A DNA stretch of 64,000 bases from Gymnopilus junonius (GCA_015501075.1 JADNYJ010000006.1:682001-746000), one strand, 5' to 3'. Counted from the stretch's first letter, positions 35,160 to 47,702 are shown. A program made the numbers and translations. The notes: generated by a model from the sequence alone, not told the origin.

Positions 35160-37827
35160 CTACGCAGAAGACAGTTCCTCCTCAAGCTTTATCCAGACTT
35201 GGACGTTATTTGCAAAGCAGGTGAATGTGCCCCAGCCAGCATCATCGATCTCAACGCGGCCATGTTGCGTCATATGGCTTTCGAAAGTCTTTCCGGCATG
35301 TTCCTTCATCCACACAATGAATAAGTGAAACAGTTCCAAAGAGAAAATGAAGTGAATACTTACGACTCCGACGTTCATACGAAGTTCATGAATGTATGTA
35401 GTTGCTCTGTGTGTATGTGAAAAAGCAGTCGTGTCAATGAATATGGTAAATTCCCAAAGACAGAACCTGTGCCCATAACCCTTACCCTTCCTCCCTGTTG
35501 CTTAGGATAACAGCGCAGCCCGGATGCGAGGCGTCGCCTTTCCTTACGAATCCAATACAATTCCTGTCCAGAAAATAGTCCTCCGTGGGTCCGAAAGCGA
35601 ATTTTTTCCGCGCCTCAATCAAAAGGTATATGTTCCGGGCGGGTTAGCGTTGTAACCTTCTTTATTCGGGTATAAATCCCCATAAAACAGACAGCTACGG
35701 ATAGAAAATGAAAACCGAGTCAGGTCCCCCGCTCAAGCCACGATCCAAGGAGATAGGGTAGGAGGTGGCGAAGTTTGAAGTGGACAGTGCACGTACGGGT
35801 GGCCATAACCTCGGAGTAATATGATTGTATACGCTTGGACTTTGAAGTTGTCTCCCACCTTGACAGTCGGGGGTGAGAAGTGTGGAGAAATAAGCCATTA
35901 GAAGCAACTCCAACTTACCCAGCTCTCAAGGCTTTGCCCTTCCACCTGTAACAGATGGTGTCAGTTGAAGTGACAGCACTAGAGCGAAGGCGGGGTAAAT
36001 AAAGCTTACAGTACTAAAATCGAGTGCCGATGAGAATGAGCAGATCCCGTTATCGGGCAGGGCGGACTTACTCGTGGTTATCGACAAAGGTCACAGCATC
36101 TTCAGGCTTCACCTGGACGATGGTATTGTGCAAAATTCTTCGAAGATCGTATCGAGTCCTCTCTCTACTTGCTTGGTTGAAGTTCATGTGTAAAGGTACA
36201 TCAAAAAATGACGTCTGTATTTCCAAAAAGTAAGGTTAGGGGCCGTCCGAACCCATCTCGGTGAAAAGTGGGGCCTCTTACTTCGCCTTTGAAAGCCCGG
36301 ATGTAGGGCAAGATTAATTTGAGGCTATGATAGGTGCATGCTTAAGGTTAAATCGATCTTCTAATCAGTTACCGAGCGTGGACATACTTGCCGGACCAAT
36401 ATTCTGCTACGTATCAAGGCGTCGGCTTGTCGTTGACGAAGAGTATCAAGCATGCGACTTACAAACGACGAACATATCTTTCTTGCCGGAGTTACGACGT
36501 GTCTCCTGAATCTTTTACGATGGCCAAGGTGTTCATTGGTGGGTTTTAATATTCCTTAGCAAAAGGTTCTCACCCAACTAAGCAAAAACTTCCTGTCGAT
36601 GTGCTTTATTGCGTCCAATCGGAAACCAGTTGCGCCCGTAGTCTTTCAGAGAAACGAGATGAGGATATAGATTGGCTGCTAGGACGATAGATAGTCACCT
36701 CTAAGATCCACTTTCCCCAGTTCTCTAGGTCTTCTCTTACGGCAGGGTGCCGGTGGTCAATCTGAAGTTGGTGTGTTAGTTAGTAAGAGGATTAGGCTCA
36801 GAAGAAGTCAAGCCACATCAATCCCAAGCAAAAAGTCGTAGTTTCCGAGCTCCGAGTCTACATTTCTGGACCAGCCCTTGTGGCCTGGGGCTGTTATGCG
36901 GTATATTGCGTTCGTTCTTGTCTTGTGATCCCAGTCGACGCCTGAAGGGTGGCCGGTAAGTTTTATCAAGAGGAAGAAGAGAAATGAAATTGCCAGTAAA
37001 GTGTTCGCGACTCCATTTTAAGACACTGTACTATAGATGATATGAGCTAAGGTCCAGCAGATAAGGCCAAGTTGACAAACTTGATCGCCTCTTCCGGGAT
37101 AGTCAAAAGCAGTCCAACCCTTCATATAACATTAGCTCGACCACTCAGACAGTGATCATATAAAAGTTCACTTCAATATCTCGAGGGCGTCCTGCGTCCT
37201 TTAGTCGATTATCTGGTTGAACCGGCACAGCTTGAAAGGTTTCGACGCGGTCAGCACCTAATTTGTGCTATAAAACTCAATAAGTCAATCTGACAACTTT
37301 AAAATGATAAGTGTGTTTACGTTTAGGACCGCGTCAATTAGTACGTCAATGCCATGTTCCTGAGCGACTCTGCAGGCCTGCAATAATTCTTCTCGTGTTC
37401 CCCATCTTGTCTTGATTGTGCCCTTCTGATGAAATTCCCCTAAATCCCACTAGGAAGAAATTGAAAGGCACATGCGAAGAGATTATTTGAGAATAACGTA
37501 CCAAGTCGTACGCGTCGTATCCTCGTCCTTTCTGAATGACATAGGTAAACTGTGAAAAATAGAGTTGTTGATTCAAATACCGGTTCAGCAGCCTTATTCG
37601 GAGGAGGAAGCCACAATTGTGTAACACCCAACTCCGCCAGACGAGGTATTTCCTCCTCAAAATGTTTCCACCAACTTAGAGTAGGATGTAAGCAATCCCA
37701 TGTGAAGAATTGGATCTGCGCCAAGGAGAAAACAACCAAGGCGTTTAGCCGCTAAGAAAATTGGATGACGTGCCACACACCATAAGTGGATTGGAATCCT
37801 TCAGTCTCTCTGGAGGTCCCGGCCTCA
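35160..37827 (-). CDS. GH13 alpha-amylase (intracellular type, no signal peptide seen)
   Basis: Many-exon gene for a (beta/alpha)8 glucan hydrolase. It starts near 37827 (MRPGPPERLKDSNPLM), then IQFFTWDCLHPTLSWWKHF, LAELGVTQLWLPPPNKAAEP, KGRGYDAYDLWDLGEF, HGIDVLIDAVLNHKLGADR, GATGFRLDAIKHIDRKF (catalytic nucleophile Asp), FVVSEYWSGK (acid/base Glu), FVDNHDTVEGQS (third Asp, residue split by introns), YGDLYPNKEGYN. The C-terminal beta domain ends FANNVQVWIKLEEELSSA at 35160. It resembles GH13 subfamily 5, which hydrolyses alpha-1,4-glucans. The DT of NHDT comes from a 4-nt exon at 36010-36013. One base appears lost at about 35642 (expected NPARNIYLLIEAR). It lies tail to tail with the sugar transporters. 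Confidence 0.88.
36010..36013 (-). other. 4-nt micro-exon of the amylase gene
   Basis: On the minus strand the sequence reads CACGA|gtaagt...ttttag|TACT|gtaagc...ttacag|GTGGAAGGG. Introns are 36014-36071 (58 nt) and 35946-36009 (64 nt). Joining GA+T and ACT gives Asp-Thr and restores the conserved VDNHDTVEGQSLESW. Skipping the exon puts the reading out of frame and loses the catalytic Asp. Confidence 0.85.
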
Positions 37828-38749
37828 TGTATGCTAGGGGTGCCGCTTGAGGTTGGAAAGCATCTGAAACCCATGATTTAGTTTAGCAAACATATCTGAA
37901 AGCCTAAAAGGCGGCAGTGGTGGTGTTGAAGAAAGAAGAAAACGAGGTGTCCAAAGGACCGCCTGGTCGAAAAGCGGTGCCTACAAATCATAATTCCATT
38001 CAAATGCCAAGTGCCTATCAACCTTGAGCTTCAAATTGGAAGTCAGTGTCGTCGCGAGGGAACGTGAGAATTAATTTCGGCAACTAGCGACGACTATAAA
38101 TCCCTCGACAAAATTTTGAGTACCTCGGTTGAATCCACCACAGCACTCCCTCGTTCCATGTTCGGCGTCCTGCCTTGCACTGGGGCTCGGATTGGGTGCA
38201 CTCATTTTGTAGTCTTGCTGGTGGGCAGACCAAACTGCCTCCTTAATCGCTCCGATCGCGCCTACTTCCTACGTAGAGAGGAGTTTCATGATGTGGCAAC
38301 ATCTCGATCGATTTGCTTTCGATAGCTGTATAAAATGCCAAACGTTTTCACATACTGGGCACGATAAGGACAGCGAAACAGTCTGGCCAGTAGCGTTAGT
38401 CCTGCGTACGGACAGGATAGTGCAACATATCAACGAAGCCTTCATGGGATCGTCAAGAAGCCTTCATCCAAATGCCATTACCGAAGATATAAGTAACTAA
38501 ATAGGCCCTATGTACGTTAAAGGTATATGAAAGTGTAGATGTTATCCCTTCCGCAGTCCGGAAAACCCTATCGTTGAAGTAAGTCTCCCAAGAATACTTG
38601 GAGTAGACCGTTGAGGAACAGGCTCGCCATCTCGGATGGGTGACAGCATTGTCGGTATATTCAGACCGTTGGTTTATCGTCATACTAAATCCCGAAAAGA
38701 TTTTTCAGTACCGTTCTGTATATATGGAGGAAGACGACATTTACCGCGG
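37828..38749. other. Intergenic region upstream of the amylase
   Basis: About 920 bases. The proximal part could hold an additional 5' exon of the amylase: a frame is open from about 37860 up to a plausible acceptor, and TATAAAT-like DNA occurs near 38098. The rest shows no supported feature. Confidence 0.4.
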
Positions 38750-40670
38750 CTATTTTGAGTGAGTCAAAGGCAAATGGCCCGGTCTGAACATTGGAGAAGA
38801 TTTTGATTTTCTTCGATTTCCGTACTGCCTGACCATGCTCTTCATCCCCATCGTCTCCTTTATCGTCTGGTCGCGACTTTGCAGGGGGCTGCTTGCTCGC
38901 CGCGCGACTACCGGTTTCGTCTTCGTATTTCCTACCTTTGTCTCCCGGATTTCGCTCGGTGCTCTGGAACCCTTTCTCCTGGGTTTCGGCTTGTCCACAA
39001 TTTCGACATCATCCTCGCCACTTTGCTCGGGGTCCGTAGTACCGGCTTTACGCTTCCGACTTTGCTTGGGATGACCTTCAGTTTCTTGTTCTTCATCATT
39101 GTCCGTTGCTTTTGCTTTTCCCTTCTGCCTTTTCTTCGCAAGTTCAGGTTCAGGTTCAGGTTCGGGCTCATCCTCAGCTTCTACCTCCGAAATGTCTTCA
39201 GCGTCCACGTCAATAGGCGTTGGAGCCTTCTTTGGACGAGGGGGAGGTCTGCTACCTGTACTCTTTCGTGCGACTTGTCCCATAGGCCGCCCTGATTTAG
39301 AGCCATTAGCTATTGGAGGAGACTTGATCGTGGTCAATTTAGGTTCAGGCTTAACCGAAGCCTTTCTTTGACGCGTAGGAGGTTCGGGGTCTTTAGGTTC
39401 TTCAATGGCGTCGTCGTCACCATCTGAAGGGGTCGATTCGACCCTCGGTTTCTGTTCATATGATATTAGAAAATAGAAGATGCTACAGTAAGGCACAAAC
39501 CTGAGGGGATGGGGGACGCACTCGAGCTCTTTCAACTTCAAGCTCTTCCTTGAGCTTGTCAGACAACTTCTGTAGTTTAGCCACCTGTTTATTGGCAGCT
39601 TTAAATTCGTTCTCGTATTTCTTTGCTTCTACCTTTGCATCAAGAAGTCGTATAAGAAAAGGAAGAAACAAAGTAAATAAGAAAAGCATACCTCCCAATT
39701 GTGCATGGCATCCTTCAGCTTCTCCGCCCGTTTCTTCTCTTTATCCAATTCGCTCTGGCGTTCTTCTTGATGTTTCTCAAAGGCTTCCTTAAGTTCCTGG
39801 TATCGGAACTCAAGCTCTACCTTTTCTTTATAATGCTTTTCGGCAGCTTCCCCTCCCTTCGTCTCCAAATTCTGCCATCTTTCCAGCTGGCGTGTTTGGT
39901 CTGCAATGGTCCGTTTTAGCTCGTCATTACCGCGCTCCAGCTCTGTGACCTTGGTACGTGAGCCCTCAAGCTGCAGTTGCACCCTTTGAAGCTGAGAATC
40001 CAATGTCCCGTTCTTGGCTTCCATGTTTGAACGATCTGCAACGAGTTTGTTATATTTCTCCTATAATCAAATCAGGAAATGCTCTGGCAGGGAACAAAGC
40101 AACTAACTGACACACCTCTTTCCTTTCATTGTCTCTGAGACTGCGTGCCAGACTTTCACGTGTTTCCTTGAGTGCCGCAGAGTGCTTCAGACATTTCTCC
40201 CTTTGCATCTGCAACTCCCGTTCAGTTTCTTCTGCCAGCCTTGCGTTCTCGTCCTCGAGTTCCTCGATCTTCCGCTCTAGCTCCTCTTCTCTAATTTGAA
40301 AGAGCTTGATCTTAAAATCCCTCTGAAGTCTCTGGAGCTTCTCTTCCCTCGTAACTGCCATTTCCTTGATAACGGCACTCCTTGCCGCCTCCGTCTCCAC
40401 CTCGAGTCGCCTCTGGACAATCTGACATGACGTGAGGATACCTTCGCATACTAGGTTCCAACTTTCTTCCTTTTTCTTCCATGATGTATCGAGGGTATTC
40501 AAGTTGTCCCTCCCGCGCTGCATTTCCACAGCCAATCGTTCGTTGAGCTTCTTGTTGGCATGCTCAAGGGTACGGTTCCGCTGCACAAGATCCTCGATTT
40601 GAGCTTGATTGGAGGCTTCGAGAGAGGGTACTGCACCCATTAGGGGTGTCGCTCCTCGTAAAAAAGACAT
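38750..40670 (-). CDS. Coiled-coil protein with charged, PEPEPE-containing tail
   Basis: Four exons, about 580 residues, start at 40670 (MSFLRGATPLMGAVPSLEAS), stop at 38750. Residues of roughly 15-370 are almost continuous heptad-type coiled coil (for example RNRTLEHANKKLNERLAVEM, LQRLQRDFKIKLFQIREEEL, LEFRYQELKEAFEKHQEERQ). The last ~220 residues are disordered-looking, Pro/Lys/Glu-rich, with DEPEPEPEPE and several basic clusters (KPKPRRKGSR, KKRQKGKAKA) that could act as nuclear localisation or DNA/chromatin contacts. I do not recognise the family. It could be a structural component of spindle, nuclear or chromatin assemblies; this is inference from composition only. It is divergent from the Gly/Met-rich gene, 263 bp apart. 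Confidence 0.8.
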
Positions 40671-40933
40671 TTGTTTACAACAATAAATGCTGCGAAGTTT
40701 ACAGCCCAAGGTCAATAATTTGTCTAGTAAAATAAAACACTGAGGTTATCAAACTTGTATCTCTGAAATGTAGTATACAAAATCAACTCTACCGAATGTC
40801 CACAGAGCCGATGGGGATTACAAGAAGCTCATGATGATGAACGCGTCAAAGTGAGGGGTGCGTTTGTTCATTAGCCGTGGGAATGCATTGATTAGGGCCG
40901 CACGTGGTCGCGCTTCCGTTGTTGAATCAAATC

Positions 40934-42357
40934 ATGGCTCCCGCTAAACCAGTCAAAAACATCAAATTACAGGTTCCCCGGCACAATGCCCAGAGGATCA
41001 ATGCAAAGCTTACGACAGAGGTCAAGACTCGTGCAAAGGCGCAGGGCGTACTAGTGGACACTGTGCAGCCGAGTTCTAGGTTATCACAGGCCATTGTGAG
41101 TCTTCATCTGTGTCGTTTGGTGCAATATTTACACTCAAGTTTCCATGTAGGAAAGTGCATCAGAATGGAATTCACTGCTTATGACCGCTCGAGCAGAAAG
41201 AGGCCCTCAATGGGACATTGGCACACAACAGTGCGTCTGATTCATTGCTGCAACCGTTGGAATGCAGCTGAACACTCGCCTAGATTTTTGGTCGACAAAT
41301 ACTCAGAACTCTACTATGACCCTACACCTCTGCTAGAGGTCGTCAGAAAAGAAACAGAGGCCGAAACTGAAGGAGAGGCAACCCAAAAACAGCAGCAGCA
41401 GCAACAACAACAACAACAACTTCCACCGCAACAGCAACCTCACCAAGTCCATACCCCAAGCCACCATCAGCAAACCTTCCAGCTCCAACAACCCTCCATG
41501 CCCGCTCGCCATCACACACCTCTAAGAGATAGAGGTGACTACAGTATGCCGCAGCATATGGGCCGAGACCAATCCCCACATCGACATCCAGGGAACCCAG
41601 GAGGCGGCTTTCCTTATCCTGGATCTCCTGCAACGATGGGCATGCGAACTGGTCCTGGGGGTCCATATTCCGGTGGGGGGCCTTCAGGGGGGCCCCCGTT
41701 CAATGCTCCATCGAGCCAATTTATGGGTGGTGATCCCACGACGCCAATACGCATGGGACCAGGTATGGGTATGGGGTCGCCTATTGGAGGTGGTATGGGT
41801 GGTGGAATGCGATCGCATGGTATGGGTAGTGGTATGAGCGGGGAGGTATGAGCGGTATGGGTGGAGGGGGTATGGGTAGTATGGGTGGAGACGGTATGAT
41901 TAGCATTGGTGGCGGTGGAATGGGCGGAATGGGTGGCAGCATGAGTGGAATGGGAGGCAGTGGTATGGGTAGTATGGGAGGTGGGGGTATAGGTGGAATG
42001 GGAGGTGGAGGTATGAATGGAATGGGAGGTGGAGGTATGAATGGAATAGGTGGTGGTGGCATGAGTGGTATGGGAGGTGGTGGCATGAGCGGCATGGGAG
42101 GTATGGGAAATATGGGCGGAAACATAGGTCCAGGTATGAGCGGAGGAATGGGCCCAGGTATGGGTGGCATGGGAGGCGGAATGGGTGGAATAGGTCCAGG
42201 TATGAGTGGCATGGGAGGCGGAATGAGTGGAAGCATGGTGGGCATGGGTGGCATGGGCTCGATGGGCATGGACCACAGCGGTGGGATGGGTATGTCCATG
42301 AACATATCTCCTCGGGCAATGAGAGGCATGTCTGAAGACGCCTTCTCTATGTCTTGA
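40934..42357 (+). CDS. Gln- and Gly/Met-repeat protein of unknown function
   Basis: It starts at 40934 ([20 protein letters not shown]). The conserved-looking N-terminal ~120 residues cover three exons ([20 protein letters not shown], then [20 protein letters not shown]). Then come a poly-Gln tract (about 41390-41440), a Gln/His/Pro segment, and a long Gly-Met repeat region (units such as GMGGGGM and SGMGG, about 41750-42270), ending [11 protein letters not shown] at 42357. The frame changes at 41840-41843 in a G run (AGCGGGGAGG); one added G joins the two halves of the repeat. I do not recognise the family; such tails are common in fungal transcription- or RNA-associated proteins. Confidence 0.7.
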
Positions 42358-43300
42358 TACCCACTGTACGTTATATCTCTGCTTTTATACTTTCCTTTGT
42401 ATCTATAGGTCGTTTACGGTAATCATGTACCTCCGGAACTTGCTTCTGCACACATTCCTAAAGGAGGCGAACCCGCATATATCATTCAAGCGAGAAGGGG
42501 CTTTCCAGCGACTTTGAGCAAGTTCTGATTACTGAAGCCGTGAAAGTCACAATTTTTTATGCTCTTCGGTGCTTCAGTCACCTAGACGAAACTGCGAAAC
42601 TGACTGCTTGGTCTTTGGAGTGCACTAACCCCGAAATGCGACTGATCTAAAGCAATAGCTCACCTAAAAACAGTGTGCTCTTTCTCCCTTGGCCTCTAAC
42701 TTCCTACTTCCATTATTCCATGCCGGCAACAAGAGGGGCAGATGTTGGGTGACGGAGTCAGGAGTGGCGGCGCACAGTTTGATAAAGCAGGCCAGTATAA
42801 CGTCTAGTCGATAGACCGAGCATAGGTTACGACACATGCCATTTTAATTCAGACGAGGTTTTATGTGCGTCTCGTGGTGGCTGGCATGTATAAACTAGAA
42901 AGGAGAGCCGTAATCAGCATGAAGGAATCGGCATGAAGATAGGTCAGTAGAACATTTCCTCTTCAACACCCACGCATGTGACACCCCAGATAGAAGAAAA
43001 AATGGCGGGTATATATTCTCGTACGCAACTTTTCCTACAAATATTGAGACCAAGTACTTGATAAGGCGAGATATGCAAAGCATTAATTTCGAAGAGAACT
43101 GGATGCTGGAAGGAATGTTTCCATGAATAAAGTGAGGGAAGGTACGGCTACTGGAAAATAACTCACAAATACAAGTTAACAGTGACAGATGCCTTCCACT
43201 AATGGCCAACTTTTATGCGCATAATTTCATGGACTACACTGTGGTAAGATTGATTAATTGACGAGTCAAAACTCTGCGAGTAGGCGGCATAATGATGATA
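42358..43300. other. Intergenic region between convergent genes
   Basis: About 940 bases between the stops of the Gly/Met protein and Elongin C. Nothing coding or repeated that I can support. Confidence 0.5.
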
Positions 43301-43940
43301 CTAACTTTCTTGATAATCTGCTGCGAGCAACCTGGGAACAGTGATAGTCAGTCTCCTGATATTTCCAGCCGACGAGCACGATTACTCACAACTCGAGCAC
43401 AAGTTCTGGCGGAATGCGTTCCATAAATTCCTGAACTGGGATTTCTTCCTTCGTGTTGATCGACTCGTAATGTGACTTGAAGCTCATGTATTCAACTAGT
43501 TTCTCTAATATGATTCCTCTGAAGTCAAAGCCAGAAAGGTGAACAAATATCAGGTGGACATGAAACGACCAGCAACCACCTTTCATTGATCGAGCATATT
43601 TTACTCAAAGCTTCGGAGTAGCCACCTAGGCCAAAATGTTATACATCGCAGGTCAACTGGGCTAAAATGCGAAGCATACTTTCAGGGTCCAACATATTTC
43701 GTATTGTCCCGCTTGCTTGCGCGACCTTGCGTTTCACGAGATAGGAATGACCGTCAGAACTTTGGAGTCGGACCCATTCAGAGCCTTTAGAGTTGCCCGA
43801 TGTTTGTGCGGCACTCCTGTGAGATCGTCTGCTTCAGAATCAGTGGATTAGCGCCCCAAAGATCATATACGCACATCGTGTAGAGGTATAGATGACGGAG
43901 CGTTTGAAAGCCGCAACCGACCTTTCATCATCTCTGACGC
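43301..43940 (-). CDS. Elongin C (Skp1-like BTB/POZ fold)
   Basis: Small adaptor that binds BC-box proteins in Cullin ubiquitin ligases or the Elongin complex. Exons read WVRLQSSDGHSYLVKRKVAQ, ASGTIRNMLDPES, GYSEALSKICSINERGIILE, KLVEYMSFKSHYESINTKEE, IPVQEFMERIPPELVLEL, LLAADYQES, then stop at 43301. This matches Elongin C along its whole length (about 110 residues in the family): beta-strand start, SGTI-x-ML, the EIP segment, and the PELxLELLxAAD end. The start codon is unclear. ATGs near 43930-43950 do not join in frame with the simplest intron, so the 5' end given is approximate. Confidence 0.82.
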
Positions 43941-44241
43941 ATCACGTGGTGAAACATTTGAACGCGTTAGGAAGCAGAATCGCGTTCAGCCAATAACAGA
44001 GCAAACATCCTTTCAAGACAATATATTTTGCGGCCTGGAAGGGTTGTTATAGCGTTGCTCATTACGCAGCGAGCAACGAAATGGCGCAGTGCTCTATTTC
44101 AGGCATCGTGAGAAGAGTCTATTGCGGCCGACTTTGGCCCCTTTCCACGCATCCACGATCATTCATTTCAGCTTCCTTCGCGATCGCGCTCCTTTGCTCG
44201 CTTTCATTTAGATACCCATTACTAGCCGCTGGGGGACGAAC

Positions 44242-47200
44242 ATGACTTCGTTTGCAATGGCGCCGGCTCTCGCTGAGCGCACAGATATCCACAAATCATG
44301 CAAGTCCATCGAAACACTTCTCAATGTCTTGAATGAATACTGCGAGGCCGCTAGCGCAGTGGTGTCGCTCCAGAAGAAACTTGCAAAGGCTTTACGGGAA
44401 ACAGCTAGTCTTAAAGTAACTACTGATATTGCAGGTTCGTCGAAGGCTGTCGGTTGTCTCTGCTTTATCTCATGCGTGCGTAAATCTCAACAGCGAACGC
44501 CATGAATGCTAGTGCAAACATATTCGAAGCCTTGTCGGATATAGATTCCAAGTTTTCCAAAGTAGCGGACAAGGAATACGATTCTGTCAGCTCTGAGGTT
44601 AAGAAGTGGTTCAAGAAACTTGCCGTGCGTCTATCCTGTTATTATCTAAATTCCTTCCTAATCCAGCTCGTTTTGTAGAAGGAAGAAAAGGCGCACGACG
44701 AGAGAATGGCTAATGCTAATGCAAGAATTAAACAAGCAGGTAAGTCGAACGGTTTCTTGCAACGAACCCCAACTCTTAATGAATGAAAAAAAGGTCAAGC
44801 TTATGAGAAGAAATCGAAGAAGAAAGCGATAGATGCCGGCGAAGAGCACGCAAGGTATATTAACCTTATCAGCACGTTGGGACCTGAAGTATCCCAGGAA
44901 AAATAGTGAGTGTCGAAGAAAAATCTTGGAATAGAAAGGTTTCTGACAAGAATAACTAGTAATCATACCCGCACTGTAACGCAGAAACATACCACGACGA
45001 CTTATAGTGTCGCAGCCTGCCTCTCACGGTTGGCAGATACTGAATGGCAGAGGTCTTGCGAATGTGTTCGTCGATTCTCCCCTACCGTTGGCCCTCTTGG
45101 CCAATGGCGGTCTTTGTGCGAAGGTGGATGGACAGGACAGGTCCCTCCCAATTTACCTGATCTCGATGGCGCGAATAATCAGCAGAACCAGCCCGCTGAT
45201 ATAGAATCAACTGAGAGGGAGCCCGCAGGCCTTAAAACCATCGGTGAAGAACCCCGACAGCCCTTGCAAAATCAAGTTGTACCAGCTCAGTTTATACCCG
45301 AAGCCCGAGAACGCGTTACACCGTCGGGCTACTCGATTGCACTGCCATCTGCCTCAGAAAGCTCTAATGATGTCTCAAGAGACCAGATATCTGCCCAAAT
45401 TCCCTTACTTTTACCCGACAACAACAACAACTTGAATCTGCAATCTCCCCAACCGCCCCCATCGAGGCCGGTCCTGCTTCCCAGCCTCAACCGCCAAACC
45501 TCGAACCACCAATTCTACCATACGTTGATCAGAACACTGGTTCTGTCAGGTCATTATCTGCATTCCTTCTCCGCCTACCCATTTTCCCTACCCCCACCGC
45601 GACAGCCTCGAAGCCAACAGACTTCTTACTTTCAACAATTTCCTTCTTCTTCAAACCTTGAATTACCGTCTAGTTCTCAGCAATTTCCAGAATCTCCACT
45701 TTCTTCCAATGGAGACCTCTCTGGTGTAAGTGATGTTGAAGAACCAATGTCGAGGCCGACCATTCAAAGTTTGCGTGACCTGCCATCGTCTGCCACAACT
45801 TCAACCCAGCCATCTCCAGAAACGAAGTTTAAAACCCCAAAGGTACCCGAAGAAAAGGCGAATAACGAACAACCCAATAACCAAGAAGTGCAACGTCCTA
45901 TACCTGTGCGATCACAAACCGCGCTCACTGTGGACTCCATCATTGTTACGGAATCACCCAACGAGAGTCGCCACGTGCCTTCTTTGTCTATTGGTAGCAG
46001 TCCACAGACGAGCTCAAAACCTTATAATCGGGATGGCCATGAGCAAGATACCCCAGAATTTGGGACCTTAAACCGTGATCTAGATATGCCTGCTAATTCC
46101 AAGATGGCAGACAATTCTAAATACCAACGACCTCTTGAGAGAGCGGACACTGGGGCAAGTAGCGGGAGCATCGTTGCTGCCATGCGCAATCGTTATTCTA
46201 ATACCGTAAGTATAAGTTTATTCATTGGTTGTATATATTTTTAAAACTTTTTTGTGTAGTCTGGATCCATGTCTCCTCCCGCACGAGATGTTCCTCGATT
46301 ACCCTTGAGTGTTAATGATCTAGCTTCTCGATACCAGCCTACAGATGCAACCCTTTCACCGAGGACGCGCACGGGCTCGCCACCTGTGACGCGTCAGCAA
46401 TCCCTTCCCCTTCTCGATACTGCTGCTCGTCAGACGCAGGAAACATACAACAGTAGGGTACCTGTGCAACCTGGACCCAGTCCAGAAAGTGATAGGAAAT
46501 GGCAACAACGAAATGAAGACCCTAATGTTGTGGAAAGGAACACGAAGGAGCAGGAGCTTAGAGCACGTGAACGTGAATTGGAGATGCGTGCCAGAGAACT
46601 GGACAGGGAGAGAGCTAGGTTACAGACTCTACGGGAAGATGAAAGGGGCGAAGAGAAGGCTGGTTATCGTGAAGCTGGGCCATCCACATCCGAGATGGGC
46701 CAATTCGGATTGCGACCTCGAGAACGTCGTATTTCATTGCGGCAGCAGACTCAAGGTCTACCATCTCGAAGCGACCTTGCTGTAAACGTGTCTGATTCCA
46801 GGCTTGGTCAAGCACGGTATTCGCAAAGTCAGACGCATCTTGGTCTCCCTCCGTCTCCTGGAACACATGCCTTCCCCTCCTCACCACAACGATCTCCTAA
46901 ACTTGCTGATCGTTCTCAACTTCCGAATCCGCCGCAATCAGATCCCCAATACGAATCCCGAAACCGCGATAGATATCCTTCTAATAATGGCCACAGCTCA
47001 AATACCAACAGCACAAGCAATTCTGCTCATGCTTCATATTGTGGCTGCGAAAGTTGTTCTGTCAGCAAGTATAAAAATTCTGGACCATCAAGCCCTGTTC
47101 AACAATATAGGCAGCAGTCGCCTCAAGAGACCTCGCCCCAGCTTCAGAGCCAACGTTCGGAGAAATCGTCAAAGCTGGGTGTTGGTTGGATGCGTCGACT

Positions 47201-47626
47201 GAGCATGCCAGTTGGGAATGCTTTCAGTGGCTCTGATTCGAAGCGGCATCAGAGTAACAACAGCACCAGCAGCACGTCAAGCCAGTATGCTCTTGGTAAT
47301 GGTATCGGAAACACACCCACTAGTGGCACCCGGGGTTTCTTCTCCATGGATAGCAAGAAGAATGCTAGCACGACAGCTTTGTCCCCGACTGCTTACAGCA
47401 ACGATCGTGGATTGGCAGTGCAGGAAGACGGTCGATATCGACAAGGCATGGGAAGGAGGAGCTTGGAGGCTAGCGGCATCAGCAATCGCAGCATGACAAA
47501 TTTTGGGATACGGGGAGGCAGTGATACGACTATAACGATATTTATTCTGTTCTGTGGACGATATGTATTTTACTGTATTATAGTTGCAATTGCTTTGTAT
47601 TGGGTATGGCTGTTTCCGGGGCGTGA
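44242..47626 (+). CDS. BAR-type membrane-binding protein, Ivy1-like N-terminus with long disordered tail
   Basis: It starts at 44242 (MTSFAMAPALAERTDIHKSC). The first five exons encode a helical ~230-residue domain: IETLLNVLNEYCEAASAVVS, LQKKLAKALRETA, ANAMNASANIFEALSDIDSK, VSSEVKKWFKKLAKEEKAHD, YNHTRTVTQKHTTTTYSVAA, RLADTEWQRSCECVRRFSP. This looks like the BAR/I-BAR helix bundle of fungal Ivy1-like proteins. A very long Ser/Pro/Gln-rich tail follows, with a short coiled coil (RERELEMRARELDRERARLQ, about 46560) and a CGCESC cluster (about 47043). The 3' end is uncertain. Read straight, the frame runs without stop into epsin exon 1; with one slip near 47527 it would end at 47626 after a hydrophobic, Cys-containing end. 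Confidence 0.72.
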
Positions 47627-47702
47627 CACCATTTTGGCGCGTAATTGTATCGCGGCTGCGCGCGACTTTAGCCAGCGTCACTCTCGCTTCCACTCAGATT
47701 CC

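Noticed and set aside
41614..42276. Long minus-strand frame rich in His, Thr and Ser, and another rich in Pro and Ile
   Set aside because: Both are antisense shadows of the Gly-Met repeat on the plus strand; the periodic composition follows from the repeat itself.
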